Assembly (NCBI GenBank): GCA_024707385.1
Contig: JANPZW010000013.1
Location: forward strand, 1,063,465-1,127,464
Length of the DNA stretch: 64,000 nt
Direction of reading: 5' to 3'
Source: Cellvibrionaceae bacterium
GTDB taxonomy: Bacteria > Pseudomonadota > Gammaproteobacteria > Pseudomonadales > Cellvibrionaceae
The notes under the pieces are model-generated. The model had not been told where the DNA came from, made no database searches, and saw nothing but the letters and a program-made list of their open reading frames with translations. A program made the position numbers and the translations under genes. Position 1 is the stretch's first letter; each line of letters starts with the position of its first letter. This document shows, in pieces, positions 17,837 to 25,988 of this stretch.

Positions 17837-19240
17837 TTAAACGGAATAGTACAACTCGAACTCCACCGGGTGCGGAGTCATGTTGACGCGCTGGATGTCG
17901 GCTCGCTTCAGGGTGATGTAAGACTCGATGAAGTCTTTGCTGAAGACGCCGCCGCGAGTGAGGAACTCGTGATCCGCTTCGAGGGAGGCCAGGGCTTCTT
18001 CCAGAGAAGAGCAGACTTTTGGAATTTCGGCTTCTTCTTCCGGCTCCAGGTCATACAAGTCTTTGTGAGCAGGCTCACCCGGATGAATCTTGTTTTGCAC
18101 GCCGTCGAGTCCGGCCATCAGCAGAGCAGCGAATGCCAGGTATGGGTTGGCAGTCGGGTCAGGGAAGCGAGTTTCGATACGCTTGGCTTTCGCACCTTGT
18201 ACAAATGGAATGCGGATAGAAGCGGAGCGGTTACGGGCGGAGTACGCCAGCATTACCGGAGCTTCGAAGCCAGGAACCAGACGCTTATATGAGTTGGTGG
18301 AGGCGTTACAGAAAGCGTTCAGCGCCTTGGCGTGCTTGATTATACCGCCGACGTAGTAAAGGGCGGTTTCGCTCAGGCCGGCATAAGCTTCACCAGCGAA
18401 CTGGTTGACACCGCCTTTGGAGAAGGACTGGTGAACGTGCATGCCGGAACCGTTGTCACCGATCAGCGGCTTGGGCATGAAGGTGGCGGTTTTGCCATAG
18501 CTGTGAGCAACGTTGTGTACGCAGTATTTCAGGATCTGAACTTCGTCCGCTTTTTTCACCAGAGTGTTGGCGCCGACGCCGATTTCGCACTGGCCGGCAT
18601 TGGCCACTTCGTGGTGGTGAATTTCAATTTCCAGACCCATGGCTTCCATGGCATTACACATGGCGGCGCGGATGTCGTGGAGAGAGTCGATAGGAGCAAC
18701 CGGAAAGTAGCCGCCTTTGACGCGTGGGGCGTGGCCGTGTTTGCCTTCGATGTCGTCGCCTGACTGCCAAGCCGCTTCTTCAGACTTGATCTTATAGAAG
18801 GCGCCGCCCATGCCTGAGTTGAAGTGGACGCTGTCGAAAATAAAGAATTCCGGCTCGGGACCAAACAGAGCGATGTCGCCCAGACCGGTAGATTTTAGGT
18901 ACTGCTCTGCGCGCTTGCCGATGGAGCGCGGGTCGCGGTCGTAGCCTTGCATAGTGGTGGGCTCGACGATGTCGCAACGGATGATAATGGTGGGTTCTTC
19001 GTAAAACGGATCCAGCACAGCAGTGGAGTCGTCGGGCATCAAAATCATGTCGGATTCGTTAATGCCTTTCCAACCGCCGATGGATGAACCATCGAACATT
19101 TTGCCTTCGGTGAAGAAATTGTCATTCACTACGCTGGCGGGAAATGTAACGTGTTGTTCCTTTCCCTTGGTATCTGTGAAACGCAGATCAATCCAACGCG
19201 CTTCATGTTCTTTAATCAGTTTCAGGGTCTTCTCTGACAT
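17837..19240 (-). CDS. glnA: Glutamine synthetase type I
   Basis: GlnA makes glutamine from glutamate, ammonia and ATP in the cytoplasm as a dodecamer. The 467-residue protein shows the N-terminal WIDLRFTDTKGKEQHVTFP, the beta-grasp segment FDGSSIGGW, the catalytic GPEPEFFIFD and the ATP-binding GSGMHVHQS. The adenylylation tyrosine lies in the loop KDLYDLEPEE, as in the regulated GSI-beta form. Length and motifs are complete. It has a sigma-54 promoter with NtrC-type sites upstream and an intrinsic terminator downstream. It is divergent from thiI. Confidence 0.98.
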   Translation of the reverse strand: MSEKTLKLIKEHEARWIDLRFTDTKGKEQHVTFPASVVNDNFFTEGKMFDGSSIGGWKGINESDMILMPDDSTAVLDPFYEEPTIIIRCDIVEPTTMQGYDRDPRSIGKRAEQYLKSTGLGDIALFGPEPEFFIFDSVHFNSGMGGAFYKIKSEEAAWQSGDDIEGKHGHAPRVKGGYFPVAPIDSLHDIRAAMCNAMEAMGLEIEIHHHEVANAGQCEIGVGANTLVKKADEVQILKYCVHNVAHSYGKTATFMPKPLIGDNGSGMHVHQSFSKGGVNQFAGEAYAGLSETALYYVGGIIKHAKALNAFCNASTNSYKRLVPGFEAPVMLAYSARNRSASIRIPFVQGAKAKRIETRFPDPTANPYLAFAALLMAGLDGVQNKIHPGEPAHKDLYDLEPEEEAEIPKVCSSLEEALASLEADHEFLTRGGVFSKDFIESYITLKRADIQRVNMTPHPVEFELYYSV

Positions 19241-19381
19241 AAGGATGCCTCCAACTATGGCCAGGCCAAGTAGTTATTGATGGTTGAAAGGTATTTGGGA
19301 GTTGGTTGTTGGTCTGCCTTCGGCGGCACAATCTAAGAGTTTCTCTACCAATAAGCAAGGACAACAAGTGAGGTATGAGGG

Positions 19382-19396
19382 GCAAGTTGTGTGCCA
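19382..19396 (-). promoter_or_regulatory. Sigma-54 promoter of glnA
   Basis: On the minus strand the sequence is TGGCAC-ACAAC-TTGC, an exact match to the sigma-54 consensus TGGCAC-N5-TTGC with GG at -24 and GC at -12. Transcription would start near 19370, giving a leader of about 130 bases before glnA. NtrC-type sites lie 65-125 bases upstream. Confidence 0.88.
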
Positions 19397-19460
19397 TAAT
19401 TGCGAACTTAGCTTCAGGTCTCAGCTGCGCAGGGCTTTGGCAGAAAAGTCGTAAAAATCT

Positions 19461-19522
19461 GCACCAAAACAGTGATTTAATTTGGTGCGTTCATTTTATT
19501 AGTGGTCTATTTTGGTGCGTTC
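19461..19522 (-). promoter_or_regulatory. NtrC enhancer sites upstream of glnA
   Basis: GCACCAAAACAGTGA at 19461-19475 matches GCAC-N7-GTGC with one mismatch. Two identical direct repeats TTTGGTGCGTTC lie at 19481-19492 and 19511-19522, exactly 30 bases apart (about three helical turns). Each carries a GGTGC half-site. Their distance from the sigma-54 promoter fits an enhancer for looping activation of glnA. They also lie just upstream of thiI, within 30-90 bases of its start. Confidence 0.6.
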
Positions 19523-19548
19523 GTGTACCTGTCGTCGATATTTTCCCC

Positions 19549-21041
19549 ATGAAATTCATCCTTAAATTTTTCCCCGAAATCACCATCAAAAGCGGCCCAG
19601 TTCGCAAACGAATGAGTCGCCAGCTCACAGAAAATTTACGCGTGCTTTTGCGCCGCTTCGATGCCGACGCCAAAGTGGTGCAGGAGTGGGACAATCTCGA
19701 AGTATTTATTCCAGGTGAGGACGACGAGCGCGCGGCCGCTGCGGGTGATTTGCTCTCCTGCGTTCCAGGCATCGCGAAAATTGCCCGTGTGCGCGCCTAC
19801 CCTCTGGGTGATCTTGATCACATTTATGAGTGTGTGCGCAGCACCTGGGGAACCGCGCTTCACGGCAAGACATTTTGCGTCCGCGTCAAACGCACCGGCA
19901 AACACTCATTCAGTTCGATGGATGTGGAGCGCCATGTCGGCGGCCGGTTGCTGCATGAAGCTGGCGCTGCGGGTGTGGATTTGCACAATCCTGAGCTGCA
20001 GGTGCGACTCGAGATCCGCCAGGACACTCTTTATATCGTCGAACAAACCCTGCCGGGTTTGGGTGGTTTCCCGCTCGGCTCCCAGGAATCGGTGCTGGCA
20101 TTGATTTCCGGTGGTTTCGATTCCACCGTAGCCTGTTATCAAAGTATTAAGAGAGCCTGCGCACCCATTTTCTGTTTTTCAATCTCGGTGGTGTCGCACA
20201 TGAGGTTGGAGTTAAGGAAATTGCTTTTTATTTGTGGAACCGATTCGGCGCTTCGCACCGAGTGAAATTCGTCACAGTACCTTTTGATGGTGTGGTGAAT
20301 GAAATTCTCACCAAGGTCGATCCCTCCTGTATGGGCGTGGTGTTGAAGCGGGAGATGCTGCGCGCTGCGGGTCGTGTTGCGGACGAGGCGGGATTGGATG
20401 CGTTGGTAACCGGCGAGGCGGTGTCGCAGGTATCCAGTCAAACGCTGACCAATCTGGCCATTATTGACCGGGCGAGCAGCAAGCTCATTTTGCGCCCGCT
20501 GGCGTTTGCGGATAAGGGCACAATCATCGACCAGTGTCGTGCCATTGGCGCCGAGCATTTCGCCGCGGCCATTCCGGAATATTGCGGTGTTATATCTGTG
20601 CGCCCATCAGCCCATTTGCGTCTCGATAAGGTCGAGGCGGAAGAGAGTCGTATGGACCCGCAGGTGCTGCAGGAGGCGCTCACCAAGGCGAAAGTGCAGT
20701 CGATCGACTCGGTAATGAAATCCGTCGAGCGCGGGTTGAATCAGGTGGTCGAGGTGAGCGCTCCCGCTCCAGACCAATTGATTATCGATATCCGCCATCC
20801 CAACGAGCGCGAGTTGCGGCCTTTGCGCCTGCCGGATCGGGAGGCTGCGCCATTGGCGATTCCTTTCTTCACTCTGAACAGCGAATTTCCACGTTTGGAT
20901 GCGTCGCGCCATTATTTGTTGTATTGCGCGAAAGGTGTGATGAGCCAATTGCACGCAGCGCATCTGCAGGATGCGGGCTTCAAAAATGTCGGTGTTTATC
21001 GCCCAGATAATCAGAGTGCGGCGGTAGAAGGAGCTGAATAA
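19549..21041 (+). CDS. thiI: tRNA 4-thiouridine synthase / thiamine sulfurtransferase ThiI (interrupted by a one-base frameshift)
   Basis: ThiI makes 4-thiouridine at tRNA position 8 and supplies sulfur for thiamine. The N-terminal part (MKFILKFFPEITIKSG) leads into a THUMP domain, then the PP-loop SGGFDSTVACYQ. The frame then breaks in a run of five T at 20175-20179. Adding one T restores CFFNLGGVAHEVGV and joins the downstream frame, which has EYCGVISVRP with a catalytic Cys and the rhodanese Cys in YCAKGVMSQL. The restored protein is 497 residues, close to the E. coli enzyme. ATG 19549 is the family start; an upstream TTG-type extension is excluded by homology. Confidence 0.9.
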
Positions 21042-21043
21042 AG

Positions 21044-21064
21044 GCAGGGCGGACATCGCCCTGC
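21044..21064. terminator. Convergent hairpin between thiI and the glutathione peroxidase gene
   Basis: An 8-bp perfect stem (GCAGGGCG / CGCCCTGC) with a 5-base loop fills the 35-base gap between two converging genes. No T-tract is present, so its role as a bidirectional terminator is inferred from position. Confidence 0.5.
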
Positions 21065-21076
21065 TCAGCGTCTAAA

Positions 21077-21655
21077 TTACAGCGCGTTTTTGACGGCGGT
21101 TTTTGCCAGGGCGCCGCTGACGGCTTTTTCCAACTCCGAACCCTCAGGCGCTACCTTGGAGCCGAAGTGCACGACCTTGTCGTTGTCGATCAGATATTTA
21201 TTGAAGTTCCACGACGGCGCTTCGGATTGTTTGGTGAGGTAGGCAAACAGTGGGTGTGCATCTTTTCCTTTGACATCCACGTGCTCAAACATGGGAAACG
21301 AAACACCGTAATTTTTGTAGCAGACCCGCGCTGTGCCCTCTTCCAATTTTTCTTCCTGATTAAAACTGTTGGATGGAAATCCTAAAATCACCAATCCTTC
21401 ATCCTTATATTTTTGATGCAGTTTTTCCAGGCCGCCAAATTGTTTGGTGAAGCCGCAGTGGCTCGCCGTATTGACGATAACCATGGGTTTTCCCGCCTGA
21501 TAGTACTGACACAGATTCACCGTTTCCTGCGAATGTAGGCGACGCAACTCCGTGTTGAGATAGCTGGGACATTCCGTTGTTTCGGCGTGCGCCTGCGGCA
21601 ATGCTATCGCGCCAAGGGCGGCCAGTAGCGGGATCATCAATGTGAGTTTTGACAT
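21077..21655 (-). CDS. Exported glutathione peroxidase-family protein
   Basis: A 192-residue thiol peroxidase of the GPx family. It has a signal peptide (MSKLTLMIPLLAALG, cleaved near AHA24), so it is likely periplasmic, unlike the cytoplasmic BtuE type. The peroxidatic Cys67 is in NTASHCGFTKQF. The other catalytic-tetrad motifs are FPSNSFNQEE (Gln) and APSWNFNKYLID (Trp, Asn). It is a Cys rather than a selenocysteine enzyme and probably uses thioredoxin. GGAGGAG precedes the ATG. The gene is monocistronic and convergent with thiI. Confidence 0.9.
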   Translation of the reverse strand: MSKLTLMIPLLAALGAIALPQAHAETTECPSYLNTELRRLHSQETVNLCQYYQAGKPMVIVNTASHCGFTKQFGGLEKLHQKYKDEGLVILGFPSNSFNQEEKLEEGTARVCYKNYGVSFPMFEHVDVKGKDAHPLFAYLTKQSEAPSWNFNKYLIDNDKVVHFGSKVAPEGSELEKAVSGALAKTAVKNAL

Positions 21656-21738
21656 AAATTCTCCTCCGGCGGAGTTTTACGCTTGGTTAATGAATTCAGA
21701 TTGCTGCTAAGTTGATTGCTGCTAGGTTCAGATTACTG

Positions 21739-22803
21739 CTATGGATTTATATCGATGGTGTAGTACTTAAGGAGTTCAATCAAAGCACCGACGGAGACGA
21801 GTGAGCAGGTCTCTTCGGTGGTGTGATATCCGGTGGTGGGAACCTGCAGCGTCGCTCCCTGGATCATACCCTTGGAAGCGTTGATGATTCGGCCAAGCTC
21901 GGTGCTGCCGAGAGAAAAAGGATCTTTTCCTATACGCTTCCGCTCTTTGTTTTTCCGTTCGATATAAGCATCTTTAAAGTCATAGCGGATGCCCAGCACC
22001 TGGCAGGCATTCTCCAGTTCGCGAATCATGTCCGGGTGAAAAGCGGCGTTGCTGTCGCGATTGCGCAGTACCAAGTGTTGCGCCTCCGCTTCTTCCGTGG
22101 AGGCATAAGGACTGGTGTCGAGCACAATAAGCTTGGATGTTGAATTGGCAAATCGCTGAAACCATTCCAGCAGAAAGCGCCAGCTTCTACCGGCTTCTTC
22201 CTGGGCGGTGAAAAATGCCGTGCCCTGATAGCCGCGACGAAACAGGTAGAGAATTATTGCAGCGGAAAACACGTTATCGAGCTGCGCACTGATACGCTGT
22301 CCGGAGATTTTCAGTTTGTCCTGAAATGCGACCGGGGTGCCCGCCACCACATGTTCGAGGCCGTGAATCTCAAACACCATGTTGCCGCGCTGGGGACAGA
22401 GGAAGGCGCGGTGAATGACGCCTTGGCCCCGGTAGACACCCGACCAGGGTTCATAAGCGCTGACGGCGGCCCCGTGGTAGCGTTCGGAAATTTTCGTAAA
22501 GGTCTGCTCGGATACGGAATCGCCGATCAGATCGCCGCGGTTGCTGGCGATGAATGCGGCGTACTGGAATTCATTGGGGCCGGTACAGATGAGGCCGTGG
22601 CGGTCGATGTGCGCTGAGAGATAGCGGCTATCCGGTTTATTACCCTGTGCCACCAAAAGCCCTTCATACCAGGTGGCTTTAACACCGATTTCCTCCAGCT
22701 CCCGCTGCAGCACGCGGAAAAACGAATGTTCGGCGCTGACCACACTCGGGTGTCGGATGAGGATTTTGAGAATGTCGAGAAATTCAAAGAGGTCGTGCTG
22801 CAT
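21739..22803 (-). CDS. M42-like metallopeptidase
   Basis: A 354-residue cytoplasmic protein with the five-ligand pattern of M42/M20 dinuclear aminopeptidases: SAHIDRHG (His, Asp), QLDNVFSAAI (bridging Asp), FTAQEEAGRSW (Glu pair, the first being the general base), VLDTSPY (Asp) and TTGYHTTEE (His). The fold order matches M42 enzymes with an inserted PDZ-like regulatory segment around residues 90-170. It has no signal peptide. The gene stands alone between a GPx gene and an outer-membrane barrel gene. The substrate is unknown. Confidence 0.8.
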   Translation of the reverse strand: MQHDLFEFLDILKILIRHPSVVSAEHSFFRVLQRELEEIGVKATWYEGLLVAQGNKPDSRYLSAHIDRHGLICTGPNEFQYAAFIASNRGDLIGDSVSEQTFTKISERYHGAAVSAYEPWSGVYRGQGVIHRAFLCPQRGNMVFEIHGLEHVVAGTPVAFQDKLKISGQRISAQLDNVFSAAIILYLFRRGYQGTAFFTAQEEAGRSWRFLLEWFQRFANSTSKLIVLDTSPYASTEEAEAQHLVLRNRDSNAAFHPDMIRELENACQVLGIRYDFKDAYIERKNKERKRIGKDPFSLGSTELGRIINASKGMIQGATLQVPTTGYHTTEETCSLVSVGALIELLKYYTIDINP

Positions 22804-22885
22804 CGCGATGATCCGGCGGGAGAGGTGACTGCCGGAATCTTAACGGAATGGGGGGATTCGATACAGGTTTATGCGAGGTCAGCAT

Positions 22886-22912
22886 AAGGCCCGAAGGATT
22901 TCTCCGGGCCTT
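22886..22912 (-). terminator. Terminator-like hairpin after the outer-membrane barrel gene
   Basis: An 8-bp stem (AAGGCCCG / CGGGCCTT) with an 11-base loop begins 8 bases after the stop of the beta-barrel gene, read on the minus strand. The following TTAT is a weak T-tract. Confidence 0.55.
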
Positions 22913-22919
22913 GGGGGTA

Positions 22920-23504
22920 TTAGAACTTATAAGCAAAACCGATGGTGCCGCCGCGGATGTCGAAGTCATCGGCGTTGATAAGTTTTTTCCATTCGGCAGT
23001 CACGTCGAAATTCTTGTTCACGGCAAAGCTGACACCAACGCCGTAGGAGACGGCGTTTTCAGTGTCGTCACGCGGCAGGTCGATGGCATAAACGTTGGAT
23101 TCGATCTGCACCGTGGTCACACCGAGCAGGCCGTAAAGGCTTGCTTTGTCATTGCTGATAAATGGGCGGAAATAGGCGCTGGCGAAATACTTTAATTCGG
23201 TTGTGGCGGTCTCTCCCCGAATGACATCCACGACCTCATTGGTAACCGGATCTGTTTCCTGGTCGAGGAAATATACCGTGTCTCGGCCTTCATTAATGCC
23301 TGCGCCAGCTCTGACCTCCAGAGCGATATGTGGGAACAGGACAATGCCGGCGACGCCGTCAATTGTTTGAATGCTGTAATCCAGATAAGTAGTCTGAGAA
23401 TTGACTTTCCAAGGAGAGACGCCCGCCCCGACATAATAGCTGGGTTCCCAGGCATGGGCGGATATGGCAAAAGTGGACAAACCTAAAAGCAATAGCTTCT
23501 TCAT
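22920..23504 (-). CDS. Outer-membrane beta-barrel protein (OmpW/OmpA-like porin fold)
   Basis: A 194-residue protein with a clear signal peptide (MKKLLLLGLSTFAISAHA, cleaved after AHA) and an eight-strand-like alternation of hydrophobic and polar residues. It ends in a terminal phenylalanine (GGTIGFAYKF), the outer-membrane assembly signal. The start ATG 23504 is preceded by TGGAG at normal spacing. An upstream ATG would add 18 residues before the signal peptide. It resembles small 'outer membrane beta-barrel' proteins in the OMP_b-brl group. Its ligand and function are unknown. It is divergent from typA. Confidence 0.8.
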   Translation of the reverse strand: MKKLLLLGLSTFAISAHAWEPSYYVGAGVSPWKVNSQTTYLDYSIQTIDGVAGIVLFPHIALEVRAGAGINEGRDTVYFLDQETDPVTNEVVDVIRGETATTELKYFASAYFRPFISNDKASLYGLLGVTTVQIESNVYAIDLPRDDTENAVSYGVGVSFAVNKNFDVTAEWKKLINADDFDIRGGTIGFAYKF

Positions 23505-23745
23505 ACCAGATAATCTCCAGGGAATTTTCCAGCGGCCTAACGCATTGTTATTGTTCAATAAAACCCGGGTTCTTTGATTGCCAAATCACGCCGTGTCATG
23601 TTGCAGGAGGTGACGACTTGGCGTCGTCCAGCGCCGCAGCAAGTATTCTGTGAATTGCCAGCAAAGTCAAACCAAGTCAATTGGCTGCAACAGTTATTGA
23701 TAACTGTAGCACCTCCGGGCGCTATCGCTGGTAAATCCGTATGTT

Positions 23746-23751
23746 TATAAT
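23746..23751 (+). promoter_or_regulatory. Candidate -10 box for typA
   Basis: A perfect TATAAT lies 44 bases before the typA GTG in the divergent intergenic region. I see no good -35 hexamer at the right distance. Confidence 0.4.
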
Positions 23752-23795
23752 GCGCGCCTTCCGCGCCCCGCCCATTCCTTAGAGGTTCCCCCAAA

Positions 23796-25619
23796 GTGAT
23801 AGAAGATCTGCGCAATATTGCCATTATTGCCCACGTTGACCATGGCAAAACCACTCTGGTGGATACCCTGTTGAAACAGTCCGGCACATTGGATCGTAAA
23901 GATCTGAGTTCCGAGCGTGTTATGGATTCCAACGACCAGGAGCGGGAGCGAGGGATTACGATTCTCGCGAAAAACACCGCTATTAAATGGAACAACTATC
24001 GAATCAATATTGTGGATACTCCCGGTCACGCCGACTTCGGTGGTGAGGTGGAGCGGGTTTTGTCGATGGTGGACTGTGTGTGTCTGGTCGTCGATGCGGT
24101 GGACGGGCCTATGCCACAGACCCGTTTTGTCACCAGCAAAGCGTTTGAGCGTGGCTTGAATCCTATTTTGGTTGTCAACAAAATTGACCGCCCTGGCGCC
24201 CGTCCTGATTGGGTGGTGGACCAAGTATTTGATCTGTTTGATCGCCTCGGCGCCACCGACGAGCAGCTCGATTTCCCCATCGTCTACACCTCTGCATTGA
24301 ACGGTATTGCCGGCCTGGATCCCAGCGACATGGCGCCTGACATGCAGCCGCTGTTCAAAATGATCGTCGATAAAGTCAAACCGCCCAAAGTGGACCGCGA
24401 TGGCCCGTTCCAAATGCAGATCTCCGCTTTGGATTACAGCAGTTATGTCGGGGTTATCGGTATAGGTCGTATCGCCCGCGGCAGTGTCGGCCCGAACCAG
24501 GCCATAGTCGTGCTGGATCGTGAAGGTAAGCAGCGGCGCGGGAAAATCTTGCAGGTGATGGGTTTTCACGGACTGGAGCGGGTTGAAACGCAGAAGGCAT
24601 CCGCTGGCGATATCGTCTGTATTACCGGTGTGGACAAGCTGGGCATCTCCGACACTCTTTGTGCGCCGGAAAAAGTCGAGGCGCTGCCGCCGCTCACGGT
24701 GGATGAACCAACGGTGAGCATGACCTTCCAGGTCAACGATTCACCCTTCGCCGGTCAGGATGGCAAATATGTCACCTCGCGCAATATTAAAGAGCGTCTG
24801 GAGCAGGAGCTGATCCACAACGTGGCTCTGCGCGTGCGCCAGGGCGACAGCCCCGACAAGTTCATCGTTTCGGGCCGGGGTGAATTGCACCTTTCGGTGT
24901 TGATCGAAAATATGCGTCGCGAAGGTTTTGAGCTGGGTGTGTCGCGACCGGAGGTTATTCAGAAGCTGGTGGACGGCGAAGTCCACGAGCCCTATGAGCA
25001 AGTGGTCATCGACGTGGAAGAGCACCATCAGGGCTCGATCATGGAAGAGCTCGGTCTGCGCCGTGGTGAATTGACCAACATGGAACCCGACGGCAAAGGT
25101 CGCGTGAAGTTGGAATTCCTTATCCCATCGCGCGGACTGATCGGTTTTCGCGGCCATTTCCTCACGCTCACCTCGGGCACCGGCATCATGACGAGTATTT
25201 TCGATCATTACGGTCCGGTAAAAGGTGGCGAACTGGCGGGCCGCAAGAACGGCGTGCTGGTTTCCATGGTGAAAGGCAAGACGCTTGCCTACGGTCTGTT
25301 CAACCTGCAGGAGCGGGGGCGTTTGTTCCTCGGGCACGGGGAAGAGATCTACGAAGGTCAGATCGTTGGTATCCACTCGCGCGACAATGATCTGGTGGTA
25401 AACCCAACCAAAGCCAAGCAGCTCACCAACATTCGCGCTGCTGGTACTGATGAGGCCTTGACCTTGACGCCGCCCATTCGCCACTCCCTGGAGCAGGCAC
25501 TGGAGTTCATCGAGGACGACGAACTGGTCGAAGTTACGCCAAACCACGTCCGTCTGCGCAAGAAGCTTCTGACCGAAAACGAGCGCAAGCGAGCGAAAAA
25601 TACCAAGTTGGGTGGCTGA
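23796..25619 (+). CDS. typA: Ribosome-associated translational GTPase TypA/BipA
   Basis: TypA is an EF-G-like GTPase that helps 50S ribosome assembly, especially in cold or stress. The 607-residue protein has G1 AHVDHGKTT, switch regions RERGITIL, G3 DTPGHADF and G4 NKIDRPGA, followed by EF-G domains II, III and V-like and the BipA-specific C-terminal domain. The start is GTG 23796, and the residues IEDLRNIAIIAHVDHGK match the family start exactly. It is preceded by a TATAAT and followed by a hairpin about 85 bases after the stop. Confidence 0.97.
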   Translation: MIEDLRNIAIIAHVDHGKTTLVDTLLKQSGTLDRKDLSSERVMDSNDQERERGITILAKNTAIKWNNYRINIVDTPGHADFGGEVERVLSMVDCVCLVVDAVDGPMPQTRFVTSKAFERGLNPILVVNKIDRPGARPDWVVDQVFDLFDRLGATDEQLDFPIVYTSALNGIAGLDPSDMAPDMQPLFKMIVDKVKPPKVDRDGPFQMQISALDYSSYVGVIGIGRIARGSVGPNQAIVVLDREGKQRRGKILQVMGFHGLERVETQKASAGDIVCITGVDKLGISDTLCAPEKVEALPPLTVDEPTVSMTFQVNDSPFAGQDGKYVTSRNIKERLEQELIHNVALRVRQGDSPDKFIVSGRGELHLSVLIENMRREGFELGVSRPEVIQKLVDGEVHEPYEQVVIDVEEHHQGSIMEELGLRRGELTNMEPDGKGRVKLEFLIPSRGLIGFRGHFLTLTSGTGIMTSIFDHYGPVKGGELAGRKNGVLVSMVKGKTLAYGLFNLQERGRLFLGHGEEIYEGQIVGIHSRDNDLVVNPTKAKQLTNIRAAGTDEALTLTPPIRHSLEQALEFIEDDELVEVTPNHVRLRKKLLTENERKRAKNTKLGG

Positions 25620-25704
25620 TCACCTATCCCCTGAGGGTCGCGATTTTGCCGACCCTGTCACCGACCAAACCTTGCAATTTACGGCGAAAGCGCCCAACCT
25701 TAGA

Positions 25705-25732
25705 ACAGATCGTACCTCCGGGTGCGATCTGT
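25705..25732. repeat. Long hairpin with TCCG loop after typA
   Basis: The arms ACAGATCGTACC and GGTGCGATCTGT form a 12-bp stem with one T-G wobble and a TCCG tetraloop, a stable UNCG-like loop. No T-tract follows on either strand. It may end typA transcripts or structure the leader of the small membrane gene that follows. Confidence 0.5.
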
Positions 25733-25796
25733 GTCCCGTTCCGAGCCGACGCGGTAGCGGGCATTTCAGACAATAAAAAGCGCTGTGAGGTTGTAT

Positions 25797-25928
25797 ATGG
25801 TCAACGCACTGTTGATGCTGGGCTTGGCTCTGATTATTGGAAGCTTTTTGCTGAACACCAATCAAATTGGCATGCAGAAGCGTGCTATTCGGATAGAGGA
25901 TCAGGAGCGAAAACGCCCTCACCGCTGA
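25797..25928 (+). CDS. 43-residue single-span membrane peptide
   Basis: A short ORF with a good ribosome-binding site (GTGAGG, 7-8 bases upstream). It encodes one hydrophobic helix (NALLMLGLALIIGSFLLN) followed by a basic, hydrophilic tail ending RKRPHR. This is the layout of small inner-membrane regulatory peptides. It lies downstream of typA and convergent with the ABC exporter gene. There is no recognised family. Support is the start signal, helix and charge pattern only. Confidence 0.5.
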   Translation: MVNALLMLGLALIIGSFLLNTNQIGMQKRAIRIEDQERKRPHR

Positions 25929-25988
25929 TCCATCCCGCCCATATCGTTTGTCAGATGTTCCACCGCAGGTATGCGGTGGCAATCCGTT

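Noticed and set aside
23745..25547. Long open frames antisense to typA (about 270 residues each)
   Set aside because: They mirror typA codons on the other strand, lack start signals and known domains; typical antisense shadows of a GC-rich conserved gene.
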